A stretch of 64,000 nucleotides of DNA from an uncultured Mycoplasmatota bacterium (lineage in GTDB: Bacteria; Bacillota_I; Bacilli_A; RF39; UBA660). The stretch is from positions 124,001-188,000 of the forward strand of contig CANTCQ010000002.1 of the NCBI GenBank assembly GCA_947652325.1, given 5' to 3'. Of the stretch, positions 49,837 through 59,568 are shown in pieces (position 1 is the stretch's first letter; the number at the start of each line of letters is the position of its first letter). The translations under genes and the position numbers were made by a program. The notes below the pieces were generated by a model, which was given only the letters and a program-made list of their open reading frames with translations, made no database searches and was not told the origin of the DNA.

Positions 49837-50547
49837 ATGGCAATGTGGAATCCATGGCGAGGATGTAAAAAGTGTAGTGATGGATGTTTACATTGCTATA
49901 TTCACAAAGGAGATATAAAAAGAAATATAAATACAAATGATATTGTAAAAACAAAAGACTTTGAAAAGCCCATAGAAAAGTTAAATAATAGTGAGTTTAA
50001 AATGAAATCTGGAATTGTTTATTTATGCTTTTCTACTGATTTTTTAATTGAAGAAGCAGATGAGTGGAGAAAAGAGTGTTGAAAAATGATTAAGATGCGA
50101 CAAGATTGTACTTTTCTATTTCTAACAAAAAGAATTGATAGATTTATGAGTTGTATTCCTAATGACTGGAAAAATGGATATGATAATGTAGTTGTATGTT
50201 GTACTATTGAGAATCAAAAAAATGCCGATTATAAATTGTCTATATTTAAAGATTTACCTATAAAACATAAATGCATAACAGTACAGCCATTATTAGAAAA
50301 GATTGACATAGAAAAATATCTTGATGAAATCGAACTTGTAGTTGTTGGTGGCGAATCGGATATAAATGCAAGACCATTAGATTATGATTGGGTTTTAAAT
50401 ATTAGAGAACAATGCGTAAGAAAGAATGTTCATTTTGAGTTCAGACAATGTGGTACTTATTTTATAAAAGATGGGAAACAATATAAATTACAAACAAAAG
50501 ATTTAATAAGACAAGCAAAATTAGCAAGTATTAATTATAAATTATGA
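49837..50547 (+). pseudogene. DUF5131 (phage Gp37/68-like) protein interrupted by one TGA
   Basis: Two ORFs (49837-50082 and 50086-50547) lie in the same frame, separated only by TGA at 50080-50082. The first has the cysteine-rich start MAMWNPWRGCKKCSDGCLHCY (first part) of DUF5131, a radical-SAM-like phage-associated family; the second has 'CTFLFLTKRIDRFMSCIP', 'VVCCTIENQKNAD' and 'LVVVGGESDINARPLDYDWV'. The family expects Trp at the TGA position (..EADEW..xxWxxI..), so this is most simply a TGG-to-TGA nonsense mutation. Other genes here use TGA to stop, so recoding is unlikely. Confidence 0.8.
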
Positions 50548-50620
50548 ATGTTAATAATCATTGCTTGTAGCAACTGACTTTTCTTTATATAATGTTTGTA
50601 AAGAAAGGAATGGCTTTAAA

Positions 50621-51130
50621 ATGTTAAAAGAAAACATTAAATTGGTGAGAAAATTAAAAGGACTTTCTCAAGAAAAGCTTGCTATTAAACTGAATGTAGT
50701 AAGGCAAACGATTTCTAAATGGGAGCAAGGATTGTCAGTTCCCGATTCAGAAATGCTAATTAAGGTATCAGAAGTTCTTGAAACACCAGTAAGCAATTTG
50801 CTTGGAGAAAATATTAAAGAAGATAAAATAGATGATTTAAAAGTAATTTCTGAAAAATTGGAGATAATAAATTTACAATTATTGCAAAAGAAAAATGCAA
50901 GAAGAAAAATGATTCACTGGATGTTAATTTCATTGTGTGCAATTATAATTATGATTTTTATTTCATTATTCTTATTAAATAGCTTTTATTTAGAGTGGGA
51001 TTATAATAATCCTGAAAATGCTTTCATAGGAGTTATTTTTCATTCGTTTGAATGGGGATTTGTTAGGATAGCACCAATTGTACTAATAGCAACAGTTGCA
51101 GGGATTATTTTTACTCGAAAGAAAGTTTGA
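50621..51130 (+). CDS. XRE regulator with membrane helices
   Basis: 169 residues from ATG 50621; the frame is open upstream to a TTG at 50561, but the HTH begins right after this ATG. HTH: 'LKENIKLVRKLKGLSQEKLAIKLNVVRQTISKWEQGLSVPDSEMLIKVSEVLE' (in pieces: LSQEKLAIKLNVVRQTISKW). C-terminal half has two transmembrane helices (about 105-128 and 145-166). Membrane-tethered XRE proteins of this type are common in Bacillota; target unknown. Confidence 0.8.
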   Translation: MLKENIKLVRKLKGLSQEKLAIKLNVVRQTISKWEQGLSVPDSEMLIKVSEVLETPVSNLLGENIKEDKIDDLKVISEKLEIINLQLLQKKNARRKMIHWMLISLCAIIIMIFISLFLLNSFYLEWDYNNPENAFIGVIFHSFEWGFVRIAPIVLIATVAGIIFTRKKV

Positions 51131-51189
51131 AATTAATTGTAGTATAAATTATAGTAAAAATAAATAAAAATTTTATATATTTCGAAAAT

Positions 51190-51218
51190 AAAAAGCGAAA
51201 AACCATTAAATTTCTCGC
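51190..51218 (-). terminator. def: Terminator of def
   Basis: GCGAGAAA/TTTTTCGC imperfect stem followed on the minus strand by T5; overlaps the last codons of def. Confidence 0.6.
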
Positions 51219-51757
51219 ATTTTATTTGCATTTTTATAAGGATTTTTAGGGTCAATTTTATCAATAAATAAAATTCCGTTTAAATGGTCAATTTCATGTT
51301 GGAATGCAACAGATAAGTCTTCTCTTACTCGTATGGTAAAAGGATTTCCTTCCATATCATAAGCTTCTACAGTAATTCTTGCATTTCTAGGAACAATTCC
51401 TTTGGTTTCTCTATTGATGCTTAAGCATCCTTCGCCTTCCCCAACAAAGATTAATTCTTCACTCATGCTCGTGATTTTCGGGTTAATGATTACATAGTTT
51501 TCAAATTTTTGTTCTTCTGTTTCATCTACTACTACAAATATTCGTTTTGGAATACCTATTTGAATATAGGAAAGACCCATACCTGCTCTTAAATCATACT
51601 TTTCTCTTAATTCATCTATTTGGCTCATTTTTAAATATTCTAACATATCTTGAATGTTTTTTTTATCTTCCTTTGTTATAGGAAAAGTTACTTCTTTGCT
51701 CACCATTCTTAATCGCTTATCTTTTTCATCTAAAATTGTTAAATCAGGTAATTTCAT
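51206..51757 (-). CDS. def: Peptide deformylase
   Basis: 183 residues. The three motifs: GMGLSYIQIGIP (usual GxGLAAxQxG, with Ala-Ala replaced by Ser-Tyr), EGCLSI, and metal site FQHEIDHLNGILF. It removes the N-formyl group from new proteins using Fe2+. Type II form by length and inserts. Single gene. Confidence 0.93.
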   Translation of the reverse strand: MKLPDLTILDEKDKRLRMVSKEVTFPITKEDKKNIQDMLEYLKMSQIDELREKYDLRAGMGLSYIQIGIPKRIFVVVDETEEQKFENYVIINPKITSMSEELIFVGEGEGCLSINRETKGIVPRNARITVEAYDMEGNPFTIRVREDLSVAFQHEIDHLNGILFIDKIDPKNPYKNANKMREI

Positions 51758-51795
51758 AAAAATACTCGCTTTCGAATTTATGGTACCATAAATTC

Positions 51796-51820
51796 AAAAA
51801 AAAAGGAAGATAAACTTCCT
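51796..51820 (-). terminator. Terminator of the YjcZ-like gene
   Basis: AGGAAG/CTTCCT stem followed on the minus strand by T8. Confidence 0.75.
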
Positions 51821-52019
51821 AGTTGTTATAGTTGTTATTGCCCCAGTTCCATCCAGCACCAATTATGATGATAAGAAGGATAAATAGGACAATCCAAATT
51901 GCTCCGCCAATACCGTAACCAGAAGTATATCCAGCATAACCAGTATTTGCACAACAAGGAGCGGCATATCCGCCACCATAACCAGCGTTATAGTAACCAT
52001 TATTTCCGTAATAATACAT
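51819..52019 (-). CDS. YjcZ-like small sporulation protein
   Basis: 66 residues: Tyr/Gly/Asn-rich head (MYYYGNNGYYNAGYGGGY..), two Cys (PCCANTGY), then one membrane helix (GGAIWIVLFILLIIIIGAGW). This is the layout of the YjcZ/sporulation small-protein family, whose members occur in spore coats or membranes. AAAGGAGG ribosome site. Function in the spore is not known. Confidence 0.75.
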   Translation of the reverse strand: MYYYGNNGYYNAGYGGGYAAPCCANTGYAGYTSGYGIGGAIWIVLFILLIIIIGAGWNWGNNNYNN

Positions 52020-52156
52020 ATATTATACCTCCTTTATGTATCTATTATAGTGTATTAGATTGACAAATTTTTGCTACATAAAATGCCTAAATAAGAAAAA
52101 AATTTTTTTATTATATTATTTATGGTATTATGTTTATAGATAAGGATAGTGATACG

Positions 52157-53314
52157 ATGAAGAAGACTTTTTTTAAAATGGATATACCTTTGTTTCTTTT
52201 AATGCTTTTATATTCTATTTTAGGATTGGTTATTATTCTTAGTGCTTCTTCAGTTTCTGCCGTTTTAAGGTATCATGTTTCTTCTTATTATTTTTTTCTT
52301 CGTCAGTTTTTATTTATTGTCGCTTCTTTTTTTATTGGTATATTTATCGTTTTAAAACTTCCTACTTCAAAGTATAAACTTTTTGTTCCTGTACTAGTTG
52401 TAGGTGCTTTAGCTTCTTTAATCGGTTTATTTTTTTACGGTATTATTTCTAATAATGCGAAAAGTTGGTATGAATTAGGTTTTTTTAATTTACAACCAGC
52501 TGAATTTACAAAATCAATTCTTATTCTTTATATGGCTATTTTTTATCAAAATAGTTTAAAAAAAAGAAGAAGCCTTTATTACAACTTAATTCCTTTGGCG
52601 GTCAGTGGGGTTATTTTTGTTCTAGTAGCTATGCAGCCTGATTTAGGAGGAGCTTTAATTATTGGAGGAATTGCTTTTTTTATTTTTTTGTCTATTCCTT
52701 TGGGAAAAAAAAATCAATTGAAATTGTTTAAAGTATTTGGTATAGGTTTAGTGATACTTGCAATTTCCATTTTGTATAGTGGAACGGATTTATTAAGTTC
52801 TAAACAGTTACAGAGGTTACAGTTTCAAAACCCATGTTCAAGGTATACGGAAGATACAGGATACCAAGTCTGCAATGGATTTATTGCAATTCATAATGGT
52901 GGGCTTTTTGGAAAAGGGCTTGGAAATTCTACACAAAAATATTTGTATTTACCAGAAGCACATACAGATTTTGTTTTTCCTATTTTAGTAGAGGAATTAG
53001 GAACCATCGTATCCATTTTGGTTCTTGTTGGTTATTTGTATATTTTATACCGAATTTTAAAAGTAGGAAAAGAAGCGCGCGGAAATATACGAAATATGAT
53101 TTTATGTTATGGAACTTTTGTTTTTTTGCTTTTGCATTTACTCGTGAATTTAATGGGAGTTTTAGCTTTAATTCCATTAACAGGAGTTCCGCTTCCATTT
53201 TTAAGTTATGGAGGAAGTTTTACGATTAATTTTCTTTTAATGCTTTTTGTAGTAGAAAGAGTAGCCATTGAAAACAAACAAATGAAATTAGAAAAAGAGA
53301 TGGCTAGACTATAA
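52157..53314 (+). CDS. FtsW/SpoVE-type peptidoglycan polymerase
   Basis: 385 residues from ATG 52157, with AAGGATAGTGAT ahead; ATG 52130 would start inside the probable promoter. Ten helices of the SEDS family. Motifs: 'WYELGFFNLQPAEFTKSI', 'MQPDLGGALIIGGI', 'GGLFGKGLGNSTQKYLYLPEAHTDFVFPILVEELG' (in part), 'IPLTGVPLPFLSYGGSF'. SEDS glycosyltransferases polymerise lipid II with a class B PBP. In a spore former this may be FtsW, RodA or SpoVE; the sequence alone does not decide. Confidence 0.88.
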   Translation: MKKTFFKMDIPLFLLMLLYSILGLVIILSASSVSAVLRYHVSSYYFFLRQFLFIVASFFIGIFIVLKLPTSKYKLFVPVLVVGALASLIGLFFYGIISNNAKSWYELGFFNLQPAEFTKSILILYMAIFYQNSLKKRRSLYYNLIPLAVSGVIFVLVAMQPDLGGALIIGGIAFFIFLSIPLGKKNQLKLFKVFGIGLVILAISILYSGTDLLSSKQLQRLQFQNPCSRYTEDTGYQVCNGFIAIHNGGLFGKGLGNSTQKYLYLPEAHTDFVFPILVEELGTIVSILVLVGYLYILYRILKVGKEARGNIRNMILCYGTFVFLLLHLLVNLMGVLALIPLTGVPLPFLSYGGSFTINFLLMLFVVERVAIENKQMKLEKEMARL

Positions 53315-53338
53315 TTTCTTGTTTTTTCATCTCTTTTT
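53292..53338 (+). terminator. Terminator of ftsW/spoVE
   Basis: 11-bp perfect stem AAAAAGAGATG/CATCTCTTTTT that includes the end of the gene and finishes in a T-run. Confidence 0.7.
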
Positions 53339-53386
53339 AAAGGAAATCTCTATTTTATATAGAATATATATAGTGGAGGTGAAAAA

Positions 53387-54049
53387 ATGAAATATTTAAA
53401 AAAATATTTATATAATCCTATTTTATATGCCATTTTAATTGGTCTTCTTTTTTGCACCAATATTGGTTCTCTTTGTTATTTTTTAAGTCAAAAAGAAGAG
53501 TGTGAAAAAGTAGAAGTACAAGAATGTCCTTTAGTAGTAGAGCAGCCAAAAGAGGATATGGTAGAGGAAATAGTGATTCCAACTTTTAAAGTAGATATAA
53601 AAGGATATGTAAAAAAGCCAGGTGTGTACGAGGTACAAGAAGGAACTATTATAAATGATTTAATTTCTTTAGCGGGTGGACTCAAAAGTGGAGCAACCAC
53701 AGACAATATTAATTTGAGTAAAAAATTAAACAGTGAAGATGTAGTTTTTGTTTTATCAAAAACGGAACTTAAGAAAAAAGAATCGATGAGTACAAATACG
53801 CAAAGTACTTTTTCAACTTCTTCTCAAACGAAAGCAAATACAAGTTTGGAATTGCAAAATAAGAAAGTTTCTTTAAATATGGCAACCAAGGAAGAATTAA
53901 TGACTTTAGTAGGGATAGGAGAAGCAAAAGCAGAAAGTATTATAGAATACCGCAATAAAAATGCTTTTACCGATATTAAAGAAATTTTGAATGTATCTGG
54001 AATTGGTGAGGCGCTGTACGAAAAGATTAAAGATAATATTACAATCTAA
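53387..54049 (+). CDS. comEA: Competence DNA-binding protein ComEA
   Basis: 220 residues: N-terminal transmembrane helix (about 12-32), SLBB domain (65-125, 'VDIKGYVKKPGVYEVQEGTIINDLISLAGGL'; in part), linker rich in Ser/Thr, and a C-terminal helix-hairpin-helix domain 'VSLNMATKEELMTLVGIGEAKAESIIEYR' (in part) and 'FTDIKEILNVSGIGEALYEKIKD'. It binds incoming DNA outside the membrane and passes it to ComEC. It overlaps comEC by 59 bases; comEB is missing between them. Confidence 0.93.
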   Translation: MKYLKKYLYNPILYAILIGLLFCTNIGSLCYFLSQKEECEKVEVQECPLVVEQPKEDMVEEIVIPTFKVDIKGYVKKPGVYEVQEGTIINDLISLAGGLKSGATTDNINLSKKLNSEDVVFVLSKTELKKKESMSTNTQSTFSTSSQTKANTSLELQNKKVSLNMATKEELMTLVGIGEAKAESIIEYRNKNAFTDIKEILNVSGIGEALYEKIKDNITI

Positions 54050-56081
54050 TATCTTTATAGGTATTCTTTTTCTTATTTTATGTTTGTATGTTTTTATTTG
54101 TGTTAAAGTACGAAAATATGATTCTTTTATCCTTGAAAATGTAAGCGAAATACAAGCTAAAGTTCTTTCTTTTTCTATTGATGGCGATAAACTTTCTATG
54201 ATTTTAAAAAAAGAAGAAAAAATTTCGGCTTCTTATTATTTTAAAAGTGCAGAAGAAAAAGAGTATTACAAGCAACATTTATCTATTGGTGTTTATATTA
54301 AAATGTTTGGTAATAAAAGTGAAGTTTTTGGTCGAACTATTCCCAATACGTTTCATTATAAAAATTATTTGTATTATAACAGAATATACTTTGTTTTTTC
54401 GATTTCTACTTTTGAAATATTGGATAAGCCGATAGATATTTTTTCTAAATTTAAAAATTTTTTTGATGCTCGTATAAAAAGTTTGGGAGATAACGCCTAT
54501 TTGCGTGCCTTTATTTTAGGAGACAAAACTTTATTAGATAATAATGCATATAAAGAAATTATTTCCAATGGAGTAAGTCATTTATTTGCTTTATCTGGAA
54601 TGCATTTAGGATTAGTTTATGCATTGCTATCAAAAATTTTTCATAAGTGTAGATTCAAAAACGGAATTATTTATATGGTTCTATTTTGTTATTTATTTGT
54701 AACTGGTTTTTCTGTTTCTTTTTTACGTGCTATTTTATTTTTACTTTTTATGGACTTCAATAAAAGATTTTCTTTATCATTGTCTAGTACAAAAGTTTTA
54801 TTTTTTACAGCAACTTTTCTTCTTTTTCTAGAGCCTTTTTATATTTACAATGTTGGTTTTTGGTATACTTTTCTAGTTACCTTTTCCCTTTTGTTTAGTC
54901 AAAGTTTTTTAGAAAATAAAAAAAAGTTTCAAAAAGTTATATTGGTAAGCCTTATTACTTTTTTATTCAGCTTTCCCATTACCATTTTTATTAATTATGA
55001 AATAAATTTATTTTCGGTTTTGAATAATATTGTTTTGGTTCCTTTTATTAGCTTTCTTGTATTTCCACTAGCATTACTTACTTTTTTTATTCCTTTTTTG
55101 CTTCCAATTTTTTTGTTTCTCGTTCGAGTTTTAGAAATTTTAAATTCACTTGCTACTTTATTTTCTTTTTTCTTTATAGTAGGAAAAATTACAATAGTAG
55201 AGGTACTTCTTTATTATGGTTTACTTATTATGGGAATTAAATTTCGTTTAAAAAAATGTTTTCTTTTCTTGGCAATTTTTATTCTTTTTTTATATAACAA
55301 AAATCTGTTTGTAAAGAATTATTTCGTTTATTTTTTAGATGTGGGGCAGGGGGATTCTACTCTTTTAGTGGCTCCTCAAAATAAAGAAGTTATTTTAATT
55401 GACTCAGGAGGAAAATTAGTAACAAAAAAAGAAGAATATCAAATTCGTAATAAAGAATACCATGTAGAAGATACAATTGTGCAATTTTTAAAAAGTATAC
55501 GAATACGAAAAATTGACTTATTTATTCTTACGCATGGAGATATAGACCATGGTGGATATGCACTTAGTATTGGGAAAAAAATAAAAATTAAGAATATTAT
55601 GCTAAATCAGGGAGAGGTTAATTCATTAGAACAATCTCTTTTGAAAAAATTTGCAAAAGTTGATTCTTATAATTTTCGCTATTTTCAATGCCAAACATAT
55701 TTTACCAAAATATATGATAATGAAAATGATAATAGTCTCATCTTGCGTTTTCAAATAAACGATTTTTCTTTTATATTTATGGGGGATGCTTCTGATGTTG
55801 TAGAACACAATTTATTAAAAAAATATTCTTTAACTGCTGACTTTTTGAAAATTGGACATCATGGTTCTAAAACAAGTTCTTCTCTTTCTTTTTTAGAACA
55901 AGTTAGACCTCATTATGCGATTGTCTCAGCAGGACGAAATAATATGTATCATCATCCTTCTAAAGAAGTAGTCAAAAGATTGGATATGCTTAAAATACCT
56001 ACATTGAATACTCAGGAATGGGGAACAATTCAAATTGAAATCTATAAAAATAGATATCACTTTAAAAGAACTTTATCATAA
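53991..56081 (+). CDS. comEC: Competence DNA channel ComEC
   Basis: 696 residues from ATG 53991, which lies inside comEA; a later start near 54060 would begin directly at the first helix. N-terminal helix and OB-like extracellular domain (about 30-150), the competence membrane domain (about 165-440: 'ISNGVSHLFALSGMHLGLVYALL', 'GFSVSFLRAILFLLF'), and a C-terminal beta-lactamase-like nuclease domain (from about 445: DVGQGDSTLLV, LTHGDIDHGGY, FMGDASDVVE, IGHHGSKTSSS). All metal motifs are intact. ComEC passes single-stranded DNA into the cytosol. Confidence 0.93.
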   Translation: MYLELVRRCTKRLKIILQSNIFIGILFLILCLYVFICVKVRKYDSFILENVSEIQAKVLSFSIDGDKLSMILKKEEKISASYYFKSAEEKEYYKQHLSIGVYIKMFGNKSEVFGRTIPNTFHYKNYLYYNRIYFVFSISTFEILDKPIDIFSKFKNFFDARIKSLGDNAYLRAFILGDKTLLDNNAYKEIISNGVSHLFALSGMHLGLVYALLSKIFHKCRFKNGIIYMVLFCYLFVTGFSVSFLRAILFLLFMDFNKRFSLSLSSTKVLFFTATFLLFLEPFYIYNVGFWYTFLVTFSLLFSQSFLENKKKFQKVILVSLITFLFSFPITIFINYEINLFSVLNNIVLVPFISFLVFPLALLTFFIPFLLPIFLFLVRVLEILNSLATLFSFFFIVGKITIVEVLLYYGLLIMGIKFRLKKCFLFLAIFILFLYNKNLFVKNYFVYFLDVGQGDSTLLVAPQNKEVILIDSGGKLVTKKEEYQIRNKEYHVEDTIVQFLKSIRIRKIDLFILTHGDIDHGGYALSIGKKIKIKNIMLNQGEVNSLEQSLLKKFAKVDSYNFRYFQCQTYFTKIYDNENDNSLILRFQINDFSFIFMGDASDVVEHNLLKKYSLTADFLKIGHHGSKTSSSLSFLEQVRPHYAIVSAGRNNMYHHPSKEVVKRLDMLKIPTLNTQEWGTIQIEIYKNRYHFKRTLS

Positions 56082-56116
56082 AATATAATACACTGATTGG
56101 TGTTTTAAATAGATTG

Positions 56117-56146
56117 GAAGAAATAAATGATATTTCTTCTTTTTTG
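56117..56146 (+). terminator. comEC: Terminator of comEC
   Basis: GAAGAAAT/ATTTCTTC stem followed by T6. Confidence 0.8.
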
Positions 56147-56194
56147 TTTTACAACAAATTTTATTGTATAATAAAAAAGAAGGGAAGTTCTTTT

Positions 56195-57130
56195 ATGTAT
56201 TTAATTTATGGAGAAAGTTTTCGAATAATGCAAGAAGAGATTGCAAAAATTATAAAGGATGAAAAAAATGTAGTTGTTTTTGATTTAGCGGTAAACACAA
56301 TACAGGATGTATTAACAGAAGCTATGTATGTCTCTTTGTTTTTAGAAAAAAAATATATTATTGTAAAAAATGCTTCTTTTTTTACAAATAGTAGTAAAGC
56401 AAAAGAAGAGGAAATAGAACTTTTATTACATTATATGAAATCTCCAGTTGTCAATTCAATTATTGTGTTTACTACCTATGATAAAATAGATTCTCGAAAG
56501 AAAATTACTAAAGCCTTTTCAGAAAAATATAAAGTTATTTGTGTAAATATGGTACAAGTAAATGATATTGTAAATAAATTACGAGATGTTGTAATTCATC
56601 ATAACTATAAAGTAGATATTGAAACATTACAGTACATAGTTCAAATTTGTCAAAATAATTATGATTTGGCTTATAATGAATTAGAAAAAATATTTTTGTA
56701 TTACGAAAGACCACAAACTATTTTATTAGAGGATGTGAAAAATATTGTATCTCGAACGATTTCGGATAATAATTTTAAGTTTGTAGAAGCGGTTGTTTCT
56801 AAAAATAGAAAACATGCGTTGCGATTATTAGAAGATTTGTATACTTTAAAAGTAGACCCTATTCAATTATTTGTATTATTAGCACGCGAGTATAGATTGC
56901 TGTTTAGTCTTTCTTCTTTCATGAGAAGGGGATATTCTAAAAATCAATTAAAGAATGAGTTATGTTTGCAAGATTGGCAAATCGAAAAACTTAGTAGAAA
57001 TGGTTCTTTGTATTATGAAGATGATATAAAAGAATATTTAAAAAAACTGGCTTTTATTGATTATAAAATAAAAAGTGGGGAAATGGATAGATTTTCAGCG
57101 ATGAAACTTTTTTTGTTAGAAATAGAATAA
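56195..57130 (+). CDS. holA: DNA polymerase III delta subunit
   Basis: 311 residues from ATG 56195 with AGGGAAG; the frame is open upstream through the terminator and is not used. Clamp-loader delta layout: 'MYLIYGESFRIMQEEIAKI', 'LFLEKKYIIVKNASFF', then 'LQYIVQICQNNYDLAYNELEKI' and 'PIQLFVLLAREYRLLFSLSSFM'. It opens the beta clamp during replication. comEC-holA order is common in Bacillota. Confidence 0.9.
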   Translation: MYLIYGESFRIMQEEIAKIIKDEKNVVVFDLAVNTIQDVLTEAMYVSLFLEKKYIIVKNASFFTNSSKAKEEEIELLLHYMKSPVVNSIIVFTTYDKIDSRKKITKAFSEKYKVICVNMVQVNDIVNKLRDVVIHHNYKVDIETLQYIVQICQNNYDLAYNELEKIFLYYERPQTILLEDVKNIVSRTISDNNFKFVEAVVSKNRKHALRLLEDLYTLKVDPIQLFVLLAREYRLLFSLSSFMRRGYSKNQLKNELCLQDWQIEKLSRNGSLYYEDDIKEYLKKLAFIDYKIKSGEMDRFSAMKLFLLEIE

Positions 57131-57140
57131 TAGTATATAA

Positions 57141-57170
57141 AAAAGCTTTGGCATTATTTCAAAGCTTCTT
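57141..57170. terminator. Bidirectional terminator between holA and rnhC
   Basis: AAGCTTTG/CAAAGCTT stem, T-run on both strands. Confidence 0.75.
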
Positions 57171-58095
57171 TTATTTTAGCAGTATTTTTAAAGTTTAATT
57201 TAGCAATTTCATTTAATTTTCCAATACCATATTTTTTTACAATGGTACTACCTATCTCATCAACTATAGCATTGGCTCCCTTTGGAATTTCTAATCCAAG
57301 TTCTTTTGTTAATTCATTTATTTTCATTAAGAATATATATCTACTAATAATACTTGCAGCAGCAACGCTTGCGCATTTACTTTCGGCTTTTGTTGTAAAG
57401 GTTATATTCGTTACTTTTTCAGTGGCATTTGCTATGTGTTCAAAGTATTTTCTAGGGTAAACAAATTGGTCTACTACAATTTTTTTATAAGGATATTTTT
57501 CTTCTTTGTGAGTCAAAGTATAAAGTACTTTGTTATGTAAAATTGCTTTTATTTTATTCATATTATATCCTTTTTTTTGGTATTCATTGTAATCTTTATT
57601 ATTTAATGTAAAGGTTACATAGGGTATTTCTTTGATTAAGCTAGGAGCTATTTTTAGAATTTTATCATCGGTTAATTTTTTAGAATCTTTTACTCCTAAA
57701 TCGTTTATAAAATTAATTTTATCTTTGTCTACATAAGTGGCTGTTACGACAATAGGTCCGAAGTAGTCACCAGTTCCTATTTCATCTGAACCAATTGTTG
57801 AGAGACTGTAATAATAATTTAGTTCTTCTTTGTATTTTTCACGCTCTTTTTTCGGTTCATTGATATCTATTGTTCTATTATTTAATTTTTTTTCCATATC
57901 GGTCCAAATATTAGCATCAATATCTGCACTAATTCCTTGAAACATTGCTTTTCCACTCTCATATAATGTAATGATTGTATCTGCTTCCATAGCTTGAAAT
58001 ATAGCATAGGGTGGTGTTTTTTCTCTTCGTATATCTTTATAATATTCAATCATCTTTTGTTTTACATTTTCACTCACTTTAAAAACTATTGTCAA
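57154..58095 (-). CDS. rnhC: Ribonuclease HIII
   Basis: 313 residues. N-terminal TBP-like substrate domain (1-90, 'PPYAIFQAMEADTIITLYESGKAMFQG'; in part), then the type 2 RNase H fold with Asp/Glu motif GSDEIGTGDYFGPIVV, 'DLGVKDSKKLTD', 'VVDQFVYP', 'KAESKCASVAAASIISRY'. The GTGDYFGP motif distinguishes RNase HIII from HII. It removes RNA from RNA/DNA hybrids. Convergent with holA. Confidence 0.93.
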   Translation of the reverse strand: MTIVFKVSENVKQKMIEYYKDIRREKTPPYAIFQAMEADTIITLYESGKAMFQGISADIDANIWTDMEKKLNNRTIDINEPKKEREKYKEELNYYYSLSTIGSDEIGTGDYFGPIVVTATYVDKDKINFINDLGVKDSKKLTDDKILKIAPSLIKEIPYVTFTLNNKDYNEYQKKGYNMNKIKAILHNKVLYTLTHKEEKYPYKKIVVDQFVYPRKYFEHIANATEKVTNITFTTKAESKCASVAAASIISRYIFLMKINELTKELGLEIPKGANAIVDEIGSTIVKKYGIGKLNEIAKLNFKNTAKIKEALK

Positions 58096-58287
58096 AGTAT
58101 TTCACCTCACAGTTATTTTATCAAAATGTTTTCTGAATGTCTATTTGGATACATTATTTTTAGTGAAAGCAAAAAAATAGAAAATGATTGCTATTTTTGC
58201 TTAGGAGATTTAAATGGCAAATTTTCACACTATTCAGTTTGTTTTAAATATGATATAATGAAGCACAATCAAAAAGGAGTGGATTCT

Positions 58288-59568
58288 ATGAATTATTTTA
58301 AGCAATTGGTATTTATTTTGTGCCTTATGTTTATTTCGGTGATTTCTGTGAATGCAGCTACATTTGGAATGTCTGTATCCACTAAAGAAATTTCTCCAAA
58401 TGGTACATTTACTATTAACGTAGGTGGAGATTGTATTGGAAAAGTAAATCTTACTGTATCGAATGGAACTTTGTCTTCCAATAGTGTTTGGGTAGAACAA
58501 GGATATGTTAGTGTGAAAGTAACAGCAGGAACAAGTGGAAAAGTTATTGTAACGGCTACTCCAGAAATTGGGTTTTCGGATGCCGATGCTAATTTATATA
58601 ATCCAGGTGCTAGAAGTGTGTCTGTAAATATTATAGCCAATTCAAATACTGAAAAACCAAATAGTTCTGGTAAGCCTTCTACATCAAAGCCAACGCCTTC
58701 AAAAAAGTCAAATAATAATAATTTAGCATCTTTGACTGTAAGTTTGGGAGAATTGTTTCCTAAATTTGTTGCCAATGTAACTGATTATAAATTACAATTG
58801 CCAGCTGGTACTAAAGAACTTACAATTGCGGCTGTTTCTGAGGATAATAAAGCAAGTATTAATGGAAATGGCAAAGTGAATTTACAATCTGGAAATAATT
58901 TTTTAAAAGTTGAAGTGATTGCAGAAAATGGTGTTAAAAAAATATATACTGTAAATGTTCATGTATTGGAAGAGCCAGTGGCTTATTTATCATATACAGG
59001 TGAAAAAATTGGTATATTTCATGTGAATGAAGGAATAACTCTTCCTAATGCTTTTGTTGCTAGTGAATATGTTTTAGATAATAGTACGATTTTACTTTAT
59101 ACAAAAGGAAATATTCAACTTGTATATGGGATAAATGAATTAAAGGAGAAAAATTTCTATCTTTTTAATCCAAATACAAAAGAGTTAGAGAGTAAACTTA
59201 CACATTTAAATATAAATAATCGAGATTTTCTTATTTTAGATAGGGAAGAAAAAAGAGAAAATGTTTTTTTAGATACAATGGTTATTGGAGAACTGGAAGT
59301 AGATTGTTATAAATTTAATACCAATGGAGATAATTATTGTTTGTTTCAAGTCCTTAGAGAAGATGGTGTAAAAGTAGAATATCTATATGAAAAAACTGAA
59401 AATACGATGCAATTGTATCAGGATTTTTCTACAAATGCATTCATTACTTCTAATAATGATAATAAAATTATATTTCTTTTAGGTAGTTTGCTTTTTTTAG
59501 CAGTTGGAACCATTTTCTTTTTATTGATTTGGAAAAAAGGAGGTACTAAAAATGAAAAACATTGCTAA
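58288..59568 (+). CDS. Secreted cadherin-like beta-sandwich protein, membrane-anchored
   Basis: 426 residues from ATG 58288 (AAAAGGAG ahead); the frame is open for 290 bases upstream but antisense to rnhC. Signal peptide (1-22, ..VNAATFG), an Ig-like domain (23-115, 'ISPNGTFTINVGGDCIGKVNL'), Ser/Pro/Lys linker, a cadherin-like beta-sandwich domain (about 145-230, 'LASLTVSLGELFPKFVANVTDYKLQLPAG'; in part), a further beta domain, and a C-terminal transmembrane helix (about 395-418). This domain pair is common in gut Bacillota surface proteins. It overlaps the next gene by 17 bases, so the two work together or are made in step. Confidence 0.8.
   Translation: MNYFKQLVFILCLMFISVISVNAATFGMSVSTKEISPNGTFTINVGGDCIGKVNLTVSNGTLSSNSVWVEQGYVSVKVTAGTSGKVIVTATPEIGFSDADANLYNPGARSVSVNIIANSNTEKPNSSGKPSTSKPTPSKKSNNNNLASLTVSLGELFPKFVANVTDYKLQLPAGTKELTIAAVSEDNKASINGNGKVNLQSGNNFLKVEVIAENGVKKIYTVNVHVLEEPVAYLSYTGEKIGIFHVNEGITLPNAFVASEYVLDNSTILLYTKGNIQLVYGINELKEKNFYLFNPNTKELESKLTHLNINNRDFLILDREEKRENVFLDTMVIGELEVDCYKFNTNGDNYCLFQVLREDGVKVEYLYEKTENTMQLYQDFSTNAFITSNNDNKIIFLLGSLLFLAVGTIFFLLIWKKGGTKNEKHC

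Noticed and set aside
50080..50082. Use of genetic code 4 (TGA = Trp)
   Set aside because: Several intact genes end at TGA with the next gene starting properly, and Trp is encoded by TGG throughout.
57994..58287. Long N-terminal extension of the cadherin-like protein
   Set aside because: The extension is antisense to rnhC; a strong ribosome site and a signal peptide mark the start at 58288.
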